Shown here: in pieces, positions 35,636 through 48,500 of the stretch
How the letters are laid out: every line of letters starts with the position of its first letter
Numbering within the stretch: the stretch's first letter is position 1
Assembly (NCBI GenBank): GCA_014607495.2
Contig: CP053163.1
Coordinates: 9,094,716-9,158,715, forward strand
From: Carposina sasakii
Taxonomy: Eukaryota; Arthropoda; Insecta; Lepidoptera; Carposinidae
DNA length: 64,000 bases
Direction of reading: 5' to 3'
Translations under genes and position numbers: made by a program
Notes under the pieces: model-generated
The model's input: the letters and a program-made list of their open reading frames with translations, nothing else
The model's database searches: none
What the model was told of the DNA's origin: nothing

Positions 35636-36434
35636 ATTCGGCGGGAAAAGCTGGAAGGGAGCGGGTGTAATTTTCTTGTGAAAATCAAAAATTATTATTA
35701 TTAAGCTTTATTGTACACAGTAAAGTTTTCACAAATAAAGTTTATGACAAAGAAAATGTACAAAGACGTGCTTATCTCTAAAAGAGATTTCTTCCAGCAA
35801 ACCAACCGTGAAAGAGAAATTAACATAAGAGGTAGGTATCTGTGCACACAAACAGACCAATAAACTAAATAATTAAATAAAAGAAAAGACATAAACCTAA
35901 AATAAACAAAAATACCTTAATAGACTACATAAACATAAATACCTAAATAAAACACAAACATAGATAAGCATAGATAAATAGTATACATACTAAAGGATAA
36001 AAATATCATCAAATGTAAGTATATTGGTATACAATAGTAAGAAACCAATAATCAGACACTATTAATCAAGAAGATGGAAAATTATTTGTAAATGGCTTGC
36101 ATGTGTCCGTAAAGTGATGTTTTCTGGTAGATAAGTTATATTTTGATTACTTGTGATGTGAATCTAGTGCGTGTGCATGGTTTTATATGCAGGTAAGCTG
36201 AGTAAAACTTTAACCGGAATACGATCTCTTCATGGGCCCATGTAAGTTGTTTCTGCAATAATTTTTCATTTTGACTAACTTTACACTTGTTCTTGAGGAT
36301 TTTCCCGACGTTTCCATTCATCACCATCATCATTATCATCCCATAAATTCAGAAATCATTTACTAAAGACAATGGCTGTATGGGCTTAGTTCCCCTTGCC
36401 TTTCCTTCGGGATAAACTAAACAAAAAAAAAAAA
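35636..36434 (+). mobile_element. poly(A)-tailed retroelement with 13-bp target-site duplication
   Basis: Direct repeats GTTACAGCTTTAG at 35623-35635 and 36435-36447 flank a 799-bp insert that ends in an A-rich tail. The insert has no long frame. Its 3' half (GGCTTGCATGTGTCCG... to CCTTCGGGATA) recurs at 33014-33349 and, more diverged, at 38360-38589. This is a truncated non-LTR element or a LINE-mobilised non-autonomous one. Confidence 0.8.
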
Positions 36435-36581
36435 GTTACAGCTTTAGTCTGTGGCAAGTCTGTGGCCTGTCTCCATTGATGTCATTGTGGTGTTTTTTCG
36501 GTTTTTGATTGCGATTTTGTAGTTTACAGTTCAATTTATAGGTTGTGAAATTATTTCTAAGTCTTGAGCCTGTATTATACT

Positions 36582-36590
36582 ATGGATATG
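36582..36590 (+). CDS. hfp: candidate hfp start exon (ATG GAT ATG)
   Basis: An ATG GAT ATG is followed directly by the consensus donor GTAAGT, giving a 9-nt coding piece ending in phase 0, the phase needed by the Pro/Ala exon at 40657. A plausible 5' UTR lies upstream, just past a retroelement insertion. No transcript evidence; another gene or chance is possible. Confidence 0.35.
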
Positions 36591-39500
36591 GTAAGTAGTT
36601 TGATTATAGTTACGTACTAAACATTGCCTAACGCTCATTTGCTAATCTTCAAATTGACACGCGTTCTTCAGGGTAAACACTACTTGCGCTTGTTTAGCAG
36701 ATAAGAAATTGATTTTTTGCTCGTGTTATAGTACTTCTAGTTACATTTAAGCGACAATATGGTGAGGGTCTGGCGAGAATATGCCGTGATAACCAAAACA
36801 AGCTATGAAAACGCTTAGGAGGTGTCACTAACTATCACTAACAATTACTCATTTTCCTTCGTGCCCCTTGTGCGACACATGCACCGAATCTCCGCTTAGT
36901 TTTATAGGGTAATGTGCTATATTCTCAAAATGAACTAAGTACTTATTTCTATCCCACACCATGTTTTCAAAGCTGGTCATTTTCAAACTAAAGAGTTGTA
37001 ACATAAACTAGAAGCTTGATTCCTCATACTCCAAACGGTAGTAATAAGGTAGCTAGTATGTAAAGACTTGTATTTTATATTCTGTGTTGTGTTTTATTAG
37101 TGACCCCTATCGTATTAACCACAATTCCGGCAATAATGTAATGAAAAGACATTCATCTATAAAGAAGGATGCCCATTGTCCATACATGTGATGACCTGTC
37201 ATTCTACTTTTTTATTCGGCAATATATCTACACTAATATCATAAAGAGGAAAACTTTGTTTGTTTGGTTGTAATGAATAGGCTCAAAAACTACTGGACCG
37301 ATTTCAAAAATTCTTTCACCGTTAGAATCCTTATTGGACCTGGATGAACATAGGCTATAAGAATTTCCCGATATTCCCACGGGAAGGCGACCAACGGGAA
37401 TTCTATATTTTTTACGAAAACCGCTATACATATGAAGCTGAAATCGGGCATATATGTTCATTGGGGACAGCGAGGGAGGACTAAAAACGGATTTCCCGAA
37501 ATTCCCACGGGAAGGGGACAAACGGGAATTCATAGTTTTTACGAAAACCGCTATACATATGAAGCTGAAATCGGGCATATATGTTCATTGGGGACAGCGA
37601 GGGAGGACTAAAAACGGATTTCCCGAAATTCCCACGGGAAGGGGACAAACGGGAATTCATAGTTTTTACGAAAACCGCTATACATATGAAGCTGAAATTG
37701 GGCATATATGTTCATTAGGGACTGCGAGGAAACACTAGAACGGATTTCCCGAAATTCCCACGGGAAGGAGACCAACGGGAATTATTTATTTTTTACGAAA
37801 ACGGTTAAACATGTGAATCTGAAGTTGAGCATATATGTTTATTTGGGACCCCGAGGAAGCACTGGGAACGGATTTCCCGAAATTCCCACGGGAAGGGGAC
37901 AAACGTGAATTAATTTTTTACGACAACCGCGATAACATATAGGCTACTTTTTACACTTAACATATAGGCTACTTTTTATTTTTTCTGTAGTCCACGCGGA
38001 CGGAGTCGCGGGCGTCCACTAGTATTAAATATGAAAGATGTATTATGATCTTGACTATTTCTTGAACCTATATTTTCTATTTGGCTTCATTTGTAAGTCA
38101 GGAAAATAATTTATAGCAAAATCAATAATTGAGGTTATGTAGCCAAGTAGGTATTGTCCGTTTCTTCATAGAATAGTTCCGATGAAGGATGGTGCTAGTT
38201 ATTATGTGCGTTACCACATTATCTGTGTCACTGCATATAAGAAATGATAGTTCCAAAATCAGGCACAGGAATTATTCTATGAAACGGACAAAATACGCTG
38301 AAACGCACAATGGCCAAGATGGATGATATACATATAGGTGGAATCAGTTTTTTGACTAATTTTTAACTCATTCTTGAGGATTTTCTCCACGTTTCCTTTT
38401 ATTATCATTATCATGAATTCAGAAACTGTTTTTGTACTAAAGACAATGGCTGTATAGGCATATAGATATTGTTTATATGTTATATAAATATTGCTGTTAG
38501 TCCTCCTAAAATAACAATAAATAAATAAAATAAATAAATAAATATTTCCCTTTGGGATAAACCAAATCAAAAATAGCAAAAAAAGTACAGTCCGTTTCAT
38601 GCAATAATTCCTGTGACTAATTTCGGAACTATCATTTTTCACATGCAGTGACACAGAAAATGTGGGCATGCACATAGTAACTAGCACCATCCTTCATCGG
38701 AACTATTCTATGAAACGGACAATATTACATGAAGTTGCATTCCTTTATTGATACGTTCATAATAATTAAATTCAAGTAAAATATATGGAAACACAGTTTT
38801 TTATTTTGATTTTCATTTCATAATAAACAAAAAATTACAGATTTTTCTGAACATGTCTCATCAATATATATGACAACATGTATTTTTCAATTTGACAGGT
38901 CATGAATGGGCATTGTCCTTTAACAAATAGAAAAATAAATGTGAGTTGTTACAAATTTGGCTGATACAGTTCTAAACTAGTCAATTTTAATTTTTTACAT
39001 ACATAGATTCACGCCTTTATCCCTTACGGGGTAGGCCAATTTTACGGGTATAGTTTTACGGGTAATATTACTTATGAACATAATACAACTTTGCAATATA
39101 GCTGTACAATATATTGATATTGAAAATATTGCATAGACTATACATTTTGATCAGAATAACAAGTGTACACATTTTTATGTCATGTCATAAAAGGTCACTA
39201 AGGAACTTTGGACATGTTTTCAGACAGGTGGGTAAGCTGACTAATTCAGCACTAATCATTAACATCTGTCCCCACTATGCTACTTGTGGCTGTGGGATGT
39301 CCTTTACGATCATGGGGTTGCCCATTTTGGGAACACATCCATAACATGTAAATGTTAATTTAATTGACTCCTTGACTTGTGATTACCAGACCAGCAGTAT
39401 ACAGTAGTACTATTACAGTAGTTTTGAAACCACCTTACACACAAATTTATTTTGCAGTGTGTTAAGTAGATTCAGCTACCTAACTAGTAACCTATTTATT

Positions 39501-42500
39501 GTTTTCTTGATTTGTTTTAGATTTTTCAATTACAATAATCAAATAAAATCATATTTTGCTTTGAAAAATTAAATAATACAAAAATTTTAGACAGATATTG
39601 GGGTTTTGGTAAATAACTGTTTTTACAACATTCTTATAGTTGAAGGTACTCTGAAGGAATTGGCATAACGAATTAGATCATGCATCTATATTCACTAAAA
39701 TATCCTAAAATATTTACTAAAATAGATATGGTAGTATGGACAAATCTATCTATCTATACATATTATAAAATTGTAACAGATCAATGTTTGTGCACACTAG
39801 TCTCAGAAACAGCTAAACCGATTTCAATGCAGTTTTCAGGAATATGTTCTGACAGGTCCTACTTAACATATAGGCTACTTTTTATCCCGGGAAAATGTTT
39901 TTATCCAAGATAATATCAACATTTTATTTTTTCTGCAGTCCACACAGACGGAGTCGTGGGCGTCCACTAGTGTTTAATATTAATAACAAATTGCTTATTA
40001 CCTTAGGGAACTACTTTATATTGACCAGTGCATTACTTTCATAACTTGAATGATTGGGAGCATTATGTAATTGATAGTTTGTACATTCCTTATATATTTA
40101 TTATATTATCTATATTATCCATATATACATATACTACCCAACAACTTTCTGAAATGACATGACTTGACAGTGAATAGACAAAAACGCTAAAATGCCACCA
40201 ATGGTATATGAAAAATACTAGTGAAAAAAAAATAACTCGCGACTTCGTCCGCGTGGACTGCAGAAAAAACAAAATGTCAAAATTATCTGAGATAAAAATA
40301 TTTTACCGGGATAAAAAAAGTAGCCTATATGTTAATCTAGGGTCTCAGCTAACTATATACCAAATTTTATTAAAATCGTTCCAGCCGTTTTTACGTGAAA
40401 CAGTAACAAACAAACATCCATCCATACTCATACTCACAAACTTTCGCGTTTATAATATTAGTAGGATATGTTATATAATATTAAGTATTGTGTATTACAT
40501 TAAAGACAGGATGGCAGAATCTTCCAGTTCAATTACTTCACGCTTATATCAAGAAATGCTGTAGGGAATCATATTTAATTGACAGTCTTATGAAAGTTAA
40601 CTGAATCGTTGTAGAGCGCCGTCGGTTGGTCAACTCCCGGGACCGTACAGTTGCAGGCGGGAGTGTTCGCGGCGCCGCCGCTGCCTCCCGCGATGTTCGC
40701 GCCGCCGGGCTTCGCGCCCGCGCCGCCCGCTGCGCCGCTCGCTGCGCCGCTCGCTGCGCCGCTCGCCGCACCGCTCGCCGCTCCGCACGCGCCCGGCATG
40801 CCGCCGCCGCAGCTGCCTCCGCCGCTTCCGGGCGCGCTGCCCGCGCCCGCGCCCGGGGCCCCCCCCGACCCCGCGGTCCCCGGTGAGTCGCGCGACGGCC
40901 CGCGCGGCTCGCGCCGTGTCGCAGTAACGTGTCTCGTCACGTGACGCAGTAACGTAACGTAGTAACACGGCGGACTGCTCGCTGTTGCAGGGCCCGCGCC
41001 GCCGCCGCCGCCGCGCCCGAGCGTCGAGTCTCCTCGGTCCACGTTTGCTCATGCTCAGTGATCCGTGTTTCTGCTTTCTGTTTCAGACTAGATATATAAG
41101 TTAGGTTAGTGGTTGTAGAGGACGCCCGTCGCTGCAGCCGGCCGCATCACCAGCATGTACTTATTTTCTTACTTGAGCGCGAGTCGAGTGCCGCGCGCCC
41201 CTTCCTTCGGCCGGGCGAGAGTCGCCCCGCGGGCTGGCCCCGGGGGCGACTGGACCCTGGTCGACCCCGCCGCCGCGTCTCTGACTGTGACGAATGTGAG
41301 TGTGAATGTGGACTCCTACGGACAGCGCGTTGTTGATTGAGTTGCATGCAGTCGGGATAGGATATCAGTATTATACCCATGTCTTTGAGAAATCTAACTA
41401 GATTGAGCCTTAGATTAAAATCTAATTAGGTTGTCCCATATGTTTAATCGTTCTCATTACATTTCTTATACCTATACATATGACAAAGAGAAGACAGCCT
41501 AACAAACTTTGTTCATAAAAAATAGTAACATTAAGGATTGAATGCCCCATCTTTGTTTTTCCCGTGACCGACGACCCTTATCTGCATGTGTGTGCGAGGT
41601 TGTGTATCGGTATAAAAGTCTGGGAACTAGTTCTAGTGAACTATAGTGCGTGTGAGGTAAGCTCAGCTCTGCATTAGGATTGGTGTGCATAGATACTCGT
41701 GGTCTAACCTGAGCTAACAAGTGCAAACTTGTGAAAGTGTACATATAGGTAGATGGTGTTGATAGCCCAGAACGCTACGCGTTTCTTCACACAAATGCAA
41801 AGCTGAGCTTACGCCGCGCTGAGCGCAGATTGTGTGAGTGATTTTGTGACGGAGAAGACTGTTTGCCCCGTTCGAGTGTTCGTTCTAGTTCATTCGCTAA
41901 CGCTGTCCGCACATAGTATGAGTGGTTGCGATGAAGTCCGGGATCTAGAGTCCGTTTCAAAGAATAACTCCTACGCCTGATTTAGAAACTAACATTTTTG
42001 GTATACAGAAACTCAGATAATGTAGTCACACATATAGAACTAGCGCCATCATTCAAAGGAATTATTTGGTGAAACGCGCTCTAGTTTTTCCCACTTTAGC
42101 TCGTGGGAGCGTTCGTTCTAGTTCGTTCGCGAACACGGTGTCCGCAAATAGTGTGTGTGAGTGGTTGTGTAACAAGTGCAATCTGAAAGCTAGACGTTCG
42201 CTCGTGCGTTCGTTCTGGTTCGCACGCAGTGTGGGTGTCGCGCGGCGCGGGGTCGCGGCGGGGAGGCGCGCGGGGGGCGGAGCGCGCGCTGACCCTCCTC
42301 TGTTGCAGGCGCGGATCTGCGACAGGTGGGCGACGTGCACACGGGTAAGTTCCATTCGTTTATGTACACTCTTCTTACTAAGGGGTTCCCACTGAGCTTC
42401 AGACGTTACTAGTTTTGATTTTCATCATCATGCCCTTATACCATTGTTTATGGGTTCGCCCTTCGGCACAATATAGTTTGTTTAGAAAATAATAATATAT

Positions 42501-45500
42501 TACCAGGGATTTGGCGTTTGTTTTACGGCCTGCTGCCTGCCTGACATAACTGGTTTTCAAAATTGTATGCTTTAGATAAAGTGAGATTGTTTTGTGATCC
42601 CGATCAATATTTGGGGTAATGTCATAACTGAAGTACAGGTTAAGGGCGGCTACTATTTATGCATAAACTATATGGTACTAGTCATCAATGTGCTATTTTA
42701 ATGAACGGTAAAGTCACTACCTGTGCTGATGCGGGGCTTCATTAGAATACAACTCCATCCCTCGTAAGTTGTAAGAGTCGACTAAGGAATTCGGACATCC
42801 TTTCAGGCGATAAACTAGCAACTTGTCACTGATCATTAACATCTGGCCACGCTATGCTAATCGTGGCCGAGGGATCCTTATGATGCTGCAGTTCTGGCTG
42901 CTCCATATCGGGAACATAGCCGTGTGTAGCCCAGCACGTAGAGTTTAGTGTTCACCAAGCAAGTAGCCGCCCTAACTAGTGCCGGAAGTAGGGAAGTAGG
43001 TCGCGGTGGGGGCAGCGCCGTATATGCGTGGCTACACACACGGATGTCGCTTGGCGCAGGGCCGGGGCTGCGGTCGGCGGCGCTGGGGCTGGCACTGGGT
43101 GCGGCAGCGCGGCTGTCTGGCGACGCGGCCGACGCGGTGGCGCGCGCCAAGAAGTACGCCATGGAGCAGAGCATCAAGATGGTGCTCATGAAGCAGACGC
43201 TGGCGCACCAGCAGCAGCAGATGGCGAGCCAGCGCACGCAGGTGCAGCGCCAGCAGGCGCTCGCGCTCATGTGCAGGTGCGTGCAGGTGCAGGTGCAGCA
43301 CGCACGTGGTACACCCGATAGCAATTTGTAAACAAGGCATAACACTAGCTGCTCAACAAGAAGCACGCCCTGAACCAGATTTAAAAGGGATCTAAGGTTA
43401 GCAATGTTAACACTGCACTCGCTGTGAAGATCATGGGTGAAACGCGATGGGTGGCCCGGTATGTGGACCGGTTTACAGTAAGCACTGCTCATTACGAATC
43501 ATGTGTGCGAAGCGTGTGTGTGTGTGTGTGTGTATGAGTCCTGTTGAATACATTTGATTGTTACAACTAACTGCTAATATATGTACCTACCTATATAAAT
43601 ATAATCGGCACGGCGCACAGAAAAACCAGTCATGGTTTTTGTCGCGCTAGATGTGAATATCAATTGTATAGTTTTTCGAAATAAATGCTTTTATTATTAT
43701 TATTATTTGTATCTCTTTTGAAATTCTCGGGACTACAGAGTCCCGGTCCTTTGAGAGGCGTGCATCGGGCCGTAGCCAAGATGTAGAGGCCCTTTTAAGA
43801 GAACTTTAATATGGTGTTGGATACACATGACGGATACCATCGCCGAACGCACAATATGATACACCCGGCGATGGTCTCCGCCATGTGCAAGACTATTGGA
43901 GTGCAGAGCTCTGTCATGCGATGGGAAACAAGGTCATGGGCTATGGGGCTGAATTTTGGGTGGGGTTGGAAAATCGGGCTATTGAAGGAGACTAACGGAC
44001 ACCTGCCATTACAACCAAGTCTCATAATTGTTAGGTGGCAGGCGGTGACTCGCCAACTCATTTCATGGGCCCCCTGAAACGGCCGCACGCACGGAGCGAC
44101 AAAGGGGGCAACATTTGGTGAGCGGCTAGGGTGGAGGGGTGCCCCTGGACTTTAAACCGAAGCCAACTCGCCACTTACTGACGGGCACGTCCACCCTCGA
44201 GCTGTCATAGCTCTCGCGACTCCACTCTGCCCGGCCGGCAAAGGCAAGGCAGAGGTGGGGGAACTGTTCCTCGTCAGATCTCACTCCGGCGCCGGAGATG
44301 AGGAACAGGGTCTTCCCCCGGGAGCATTTCAGGTCCGTGGGAACGCTACCTCCCAACAGCTCGCCACAAGCTGCCCTGCGGGCTTATTATTATTATTATT
44401 ATCATATTGGCAGTGTCATGACTACTTTGATATCACACCTCCCCTTTTCAATATGTATGTATTGTTTGTAACCTATTGTCATGTTGCCCAAATAATAATA
44501 ATAATTTTCAGTACTATGATGAGAGCGATACTAGTAAGGTTCCCGCATTCCGCTGGTCGAGCCCATGCGCGCTACAGCTGAAAAGATCTGAGTACATCCC
44601 CCTATTCCTCCCCTGACCATACTATACTGTGACGTCACTGAACCCCCTCTTACCCCAACTTGCAGAGTCTACGTGGGTTCCATATCGTTCGAGTTGAAAG
44701 AGGACACGATTCGTCAAGCGTTCCTGCCGTTTGGGCCAATCAAGTCGATCAATATGTCCTGGGATCCGGTCACACAGAAACATAAAGGGTTCGCGTTCGT
44801 CGAGTATGAGATACCTGAGGCCGCGCAGCTGTCGCTCGAACAGATGAACGGGGTGATGCTGGGCGGACGGTGAGTGGCCAACGCACGCCAACACTAGCCA
44901 TGACACAACAACATTCACTCGTGCATGTACATACCAATATACTCATTGTAGCCAGAAGTTCCCAATCAGTGAAAATATTATTTGTTAGGAGGCTCGTTGA
45001 AAAATGTTAGGAAATACTGCTTAAAAATAACCAACATAATACACATGGCATTTCCTTACATACTATGAGAGTCCTCCTAAGTGGCGTTTAATCTACACAT
45101 TGGCCCACCCACCGTCGGCCACTAATTGGCCCACTCTTATCCCGCAGTAACATAAAGGTGGTGGGTCGTCCGTCCAACATGCCGCAGGCGCAGGCCGTCA
45201 TCGACGAGATCCAGGAGGAAGCCAAGCAGTACAACCGGATATACGTCGCCTCCGTGCATCCCGAACTTACTGAGGATGATATCAAAAAGTGAGTAGATAA
45301 ATACACCTTTTGTGAAAATTGACAATTAATTTTTATGTTTTTTTGTAGCCTGGGATTTTTATGTATTTTCACACTAGCGGCAGCCCACGATTTCGTTCGT
45401 CTACATTATATAAAGAATTCACCCTGCACGACTCAGGTTTCTAAGACCGGCGGGTGAGGCTGTGCGTTGATCCGTCAGCATTGATCACAAAACGTTTATA

Positions 45501-48500
45501 ATACATATTGTCTCTTTAAAGAACAACGTGATATCCCAAAAAGTAGTATTCTATGAAAAATACCCGTTGTTCTTGCAAAGAGGCGCTATAATGTCCTCGA
45601 TCCACTCGCAGCGTGTTCGAGGCGTTCGGCAGCGTGACGTACTGCAAGCTGGCGTACGGCGCGTCGGCGCACAAACACAAGGGCTACGGCTTCATCGAGT
45701 ACTCCACACTCAGCGGCGCGCTCGAGGCCATCGCCAGCATGAACCTGTTCGACCTGGGCGGACAGTTCCTGCGTGTGGGCCGCGCCATCACCCCGCCCGC
45801 CGCGCTCGCGCCGCCGTCCGCCGCCGCCGCGCTGCCCACCGCCGCCGCCGTGGCCGCCGCCGCCGCCACCGCCAAGATACAGGTACCGCGCCGCCGCCGC
45901 CACCGCCAAGATACAGGCACTGTCAGATCATCATTATCTTCCTGCCCCTATCCCATTAAACATGGGGTTGGCGCAATATGGTTTCTTTCGAAACTCATAT
46001 TGCCAAAGTTTTGTCGTTTGTTTTACAGCCGGCTGCCTGCCTGACGCCAACCCTTCTTTGGGTATAGCTAAGTGACAGTTTTTTATATATTTCTACATGA
46101 AATAATGTCAGTGGTACAGGCCCGTGACTGGGAGCCAATTTAAGCCTTTCGCTTGGAAGGCGCACGTCTTAAGCACTGTCACCGCACTGTCAGATATAAA
46201 TTTTATATTGAAAGCAGTCCAGCCCAAAACAAAAAAGTTCAAAATGGCGGCCACTTATATTAATTTTAACATCAAATTAAATCAAATCAAATAGTTTATT
46301 TGTGATGCACAGGTTATTACAGTTGTTCAATAAGTACATAGCTCTTCTGTGATCTGCCTATTTGGCATACAAATTTTTAGGAATGTCTAAATAAAAATTT
46401 ATAATATAATAAAACCGCATGCAAAAATGTCAATTAATCAAATACCTACATAATAATAATAATCTGAGAATTAGATAAAACATTTCACAATAGTCACAAT
46501 AAGATAAATGGATAATTATTACAAAATATACGGTTTAAAAGAATGTCGTTTAAATATTCATGAATCGTATAATAACATGTTCCTATTAAAAATGCTTCAA
46601 CCCTACGTTTAAAACATTCTTGGTGACCTTAGGCAATTTATTATATAAGTTGGGTGCGATACAAAATAGACTTTTTCGCTTGAGGGCGGTCTGTGCCGCA
46701 ACCATACACAACTTGGATTACATGTATACTTATAGGAACCGCAGGCACTGTGAACCGCTCTCATCATTACCTAATAGGTAAAGAACCTCCTCTAACAAGT
46801 TATCTGTCTTCAGGCGATGGACGCAGTAGCGAGCAACGCCGTGGCCCTGGGAGTCGCGCTCGGTCTTACCCCGCCGGTGTTGCCGCCGCCCGCGGTCGTG
46901 ATCCCCGCGCCACCCGCGCCTCCCGCGTCGCTCGCCCCCCCGGCGCCGCCCGCGCCTCCCGCGCCTCCCGCGCCGCCGGTCGGCGCCGCCGCCGCCTTAT
47001 CCCGAGCGTTAGCCGCACCGGAACCGGATGAGTCGCTGTCGGCCCAAGAGGCGCTGGTCATATCGGGGGCGGGCGCTCGAAGACTAGTCATGCAGGTATG
47101 TAACCGATAATTTGAGATCGACTTTCGACGACCGATTGGCGTAGTTGTTAGTGGTCTTGCCTGCCGCGTCAGAGGTCCTGGTTTCGAATCCCGGTTGATG
47201 CAATTGATATTATGAATATTGATGTTTGTTTTCGAGTCATAGATGGTTCTATAATTATCTAAGTATTTTTAGATATGCCATTGCTTTTAATATGTACCTA
47301 CAATACAAGAATTTAGAGATTTTAGTGTTGTAGGTACACACTAGCTAATTTATAATGTATGTGAATTAAGTAATTAAGTAAAACTAGCTAGGCAAAAAAT
47401 GTTAGGGTGGAATCGGATGCGCTCGGCTTGACCCCGCCTTATACTGTTGGACCCATTAAGTTTGATTCAGACACGTTCGACTCGGGTTTACTTGGATACG
47501 TTCGGGTTGACTCGGTCACGTTCGACTCGGGTTTACTTGGATACGTTCGGGTTGACTCGGTCACGTTCGACTCGGGTTTACTTGTATACGTTCGGGTTGA
47601 CTCGGTCACGTTCGACTCGGGTTTACTTGGATACGTTCGGGTTGACTCGGTCACGTTCGACTCGGGTTTACTTGTATACGTTCGGGTTGACTCGGTCACG
47701 TACGACTCGGGTTTACTTGGATACGTTCGGGTTGACTCGGTCACGTTCGACTCGGGTTTACTTGGATACGTTCGGGTTGACTCGGTCACGTTCGACTCGG
47801 GTTTACTTGGAATACGTTCGGCTGGCCTCAGCCGAGCGGACACACTTTCACGTACCGAGCATACAGTGAAAATCCAAATACAGTACAAAATAAGTTACCT
47901 GTTTTTCTAATCAAATCTAATGTGTCTAATAATAATATGATTTTTTTCTTATTTGCAGCGTTTGCTGCGACGTCGAGCGTCACGAACATTACTTCTACGG
48001 AACGTGGTGCGAGCGGCAGATGTGGACGCGGCCTTACATCATGAGGTACGTACATACATACATATCATAGCACCATGGAGGAAGGACGAAGAAGTGAAAT
48101 CATCTCTATTTCCTATCATTCTCGAAATACATTATAACTCTTTTTTGTATGGACAACATTTAGGCCACCTCTTCTGTGGCTTTCCTTTATGATACTCTGT
48201 GGGACATTGTTCGGTATTGCGAACACTTTAAGCCTGGTACAATCGCGTACTTACAATACACACTTCTCGGTACAGTCATCTACATAACACATTATCCGGT
48301 GTACAGTCAAGTATATAACACATGGCTTGGTGCAGTAGCAAGTAGTAGTACACTTATAATTGTCGCCTAAGGCCGCTTCCGACCGGTCGGAATGGGGTTT
48401 GTTGGGGGAGGCCTATGTTCAGCAGTGGACTTCTCATGGCCAATAATGACGATTGATATAACGATAGGTGGCGGAAGAGTGCGGTCACTATGGCACGGTG

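Noticed and set aside
37454..37908. Frames of 66-116 aa
   Set aside because: Produced by the 127-bp tandem units of an interspersed repeat.
40575..41052. Gly/Ala- and Arg-rich - strand frames
   Set aside because: Shadows of the GC-rich Pro/Ala exon on the + strand.
41155..41340. 61-aa frame starting at an ATG after CGCTGCAG and with AAT|GTGAGT near its end
   Set aside because: Looks exon-like but phase and homology do not connect it to hfp or any known protein; GC-rich region makes chance likely.
41611..41618. TATAAAAG as an internal hfp promoter
   Set aside because: Good TATA word, but no initiator at the right distance and no usable first exon downstream; left out as unsupported.
42878..43492. 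204-aa - strand frame
   Set aside because: Antisense to the firmly identified hfp exon 43060-43276 and driven by GC-rich composition.
47407..47910. 167-aa frame of [15 protein letters not shown] repeats
   Set aside because: 45-bp minisatellite inside an hfp intron; open in several frames on both strands, with no splice support.
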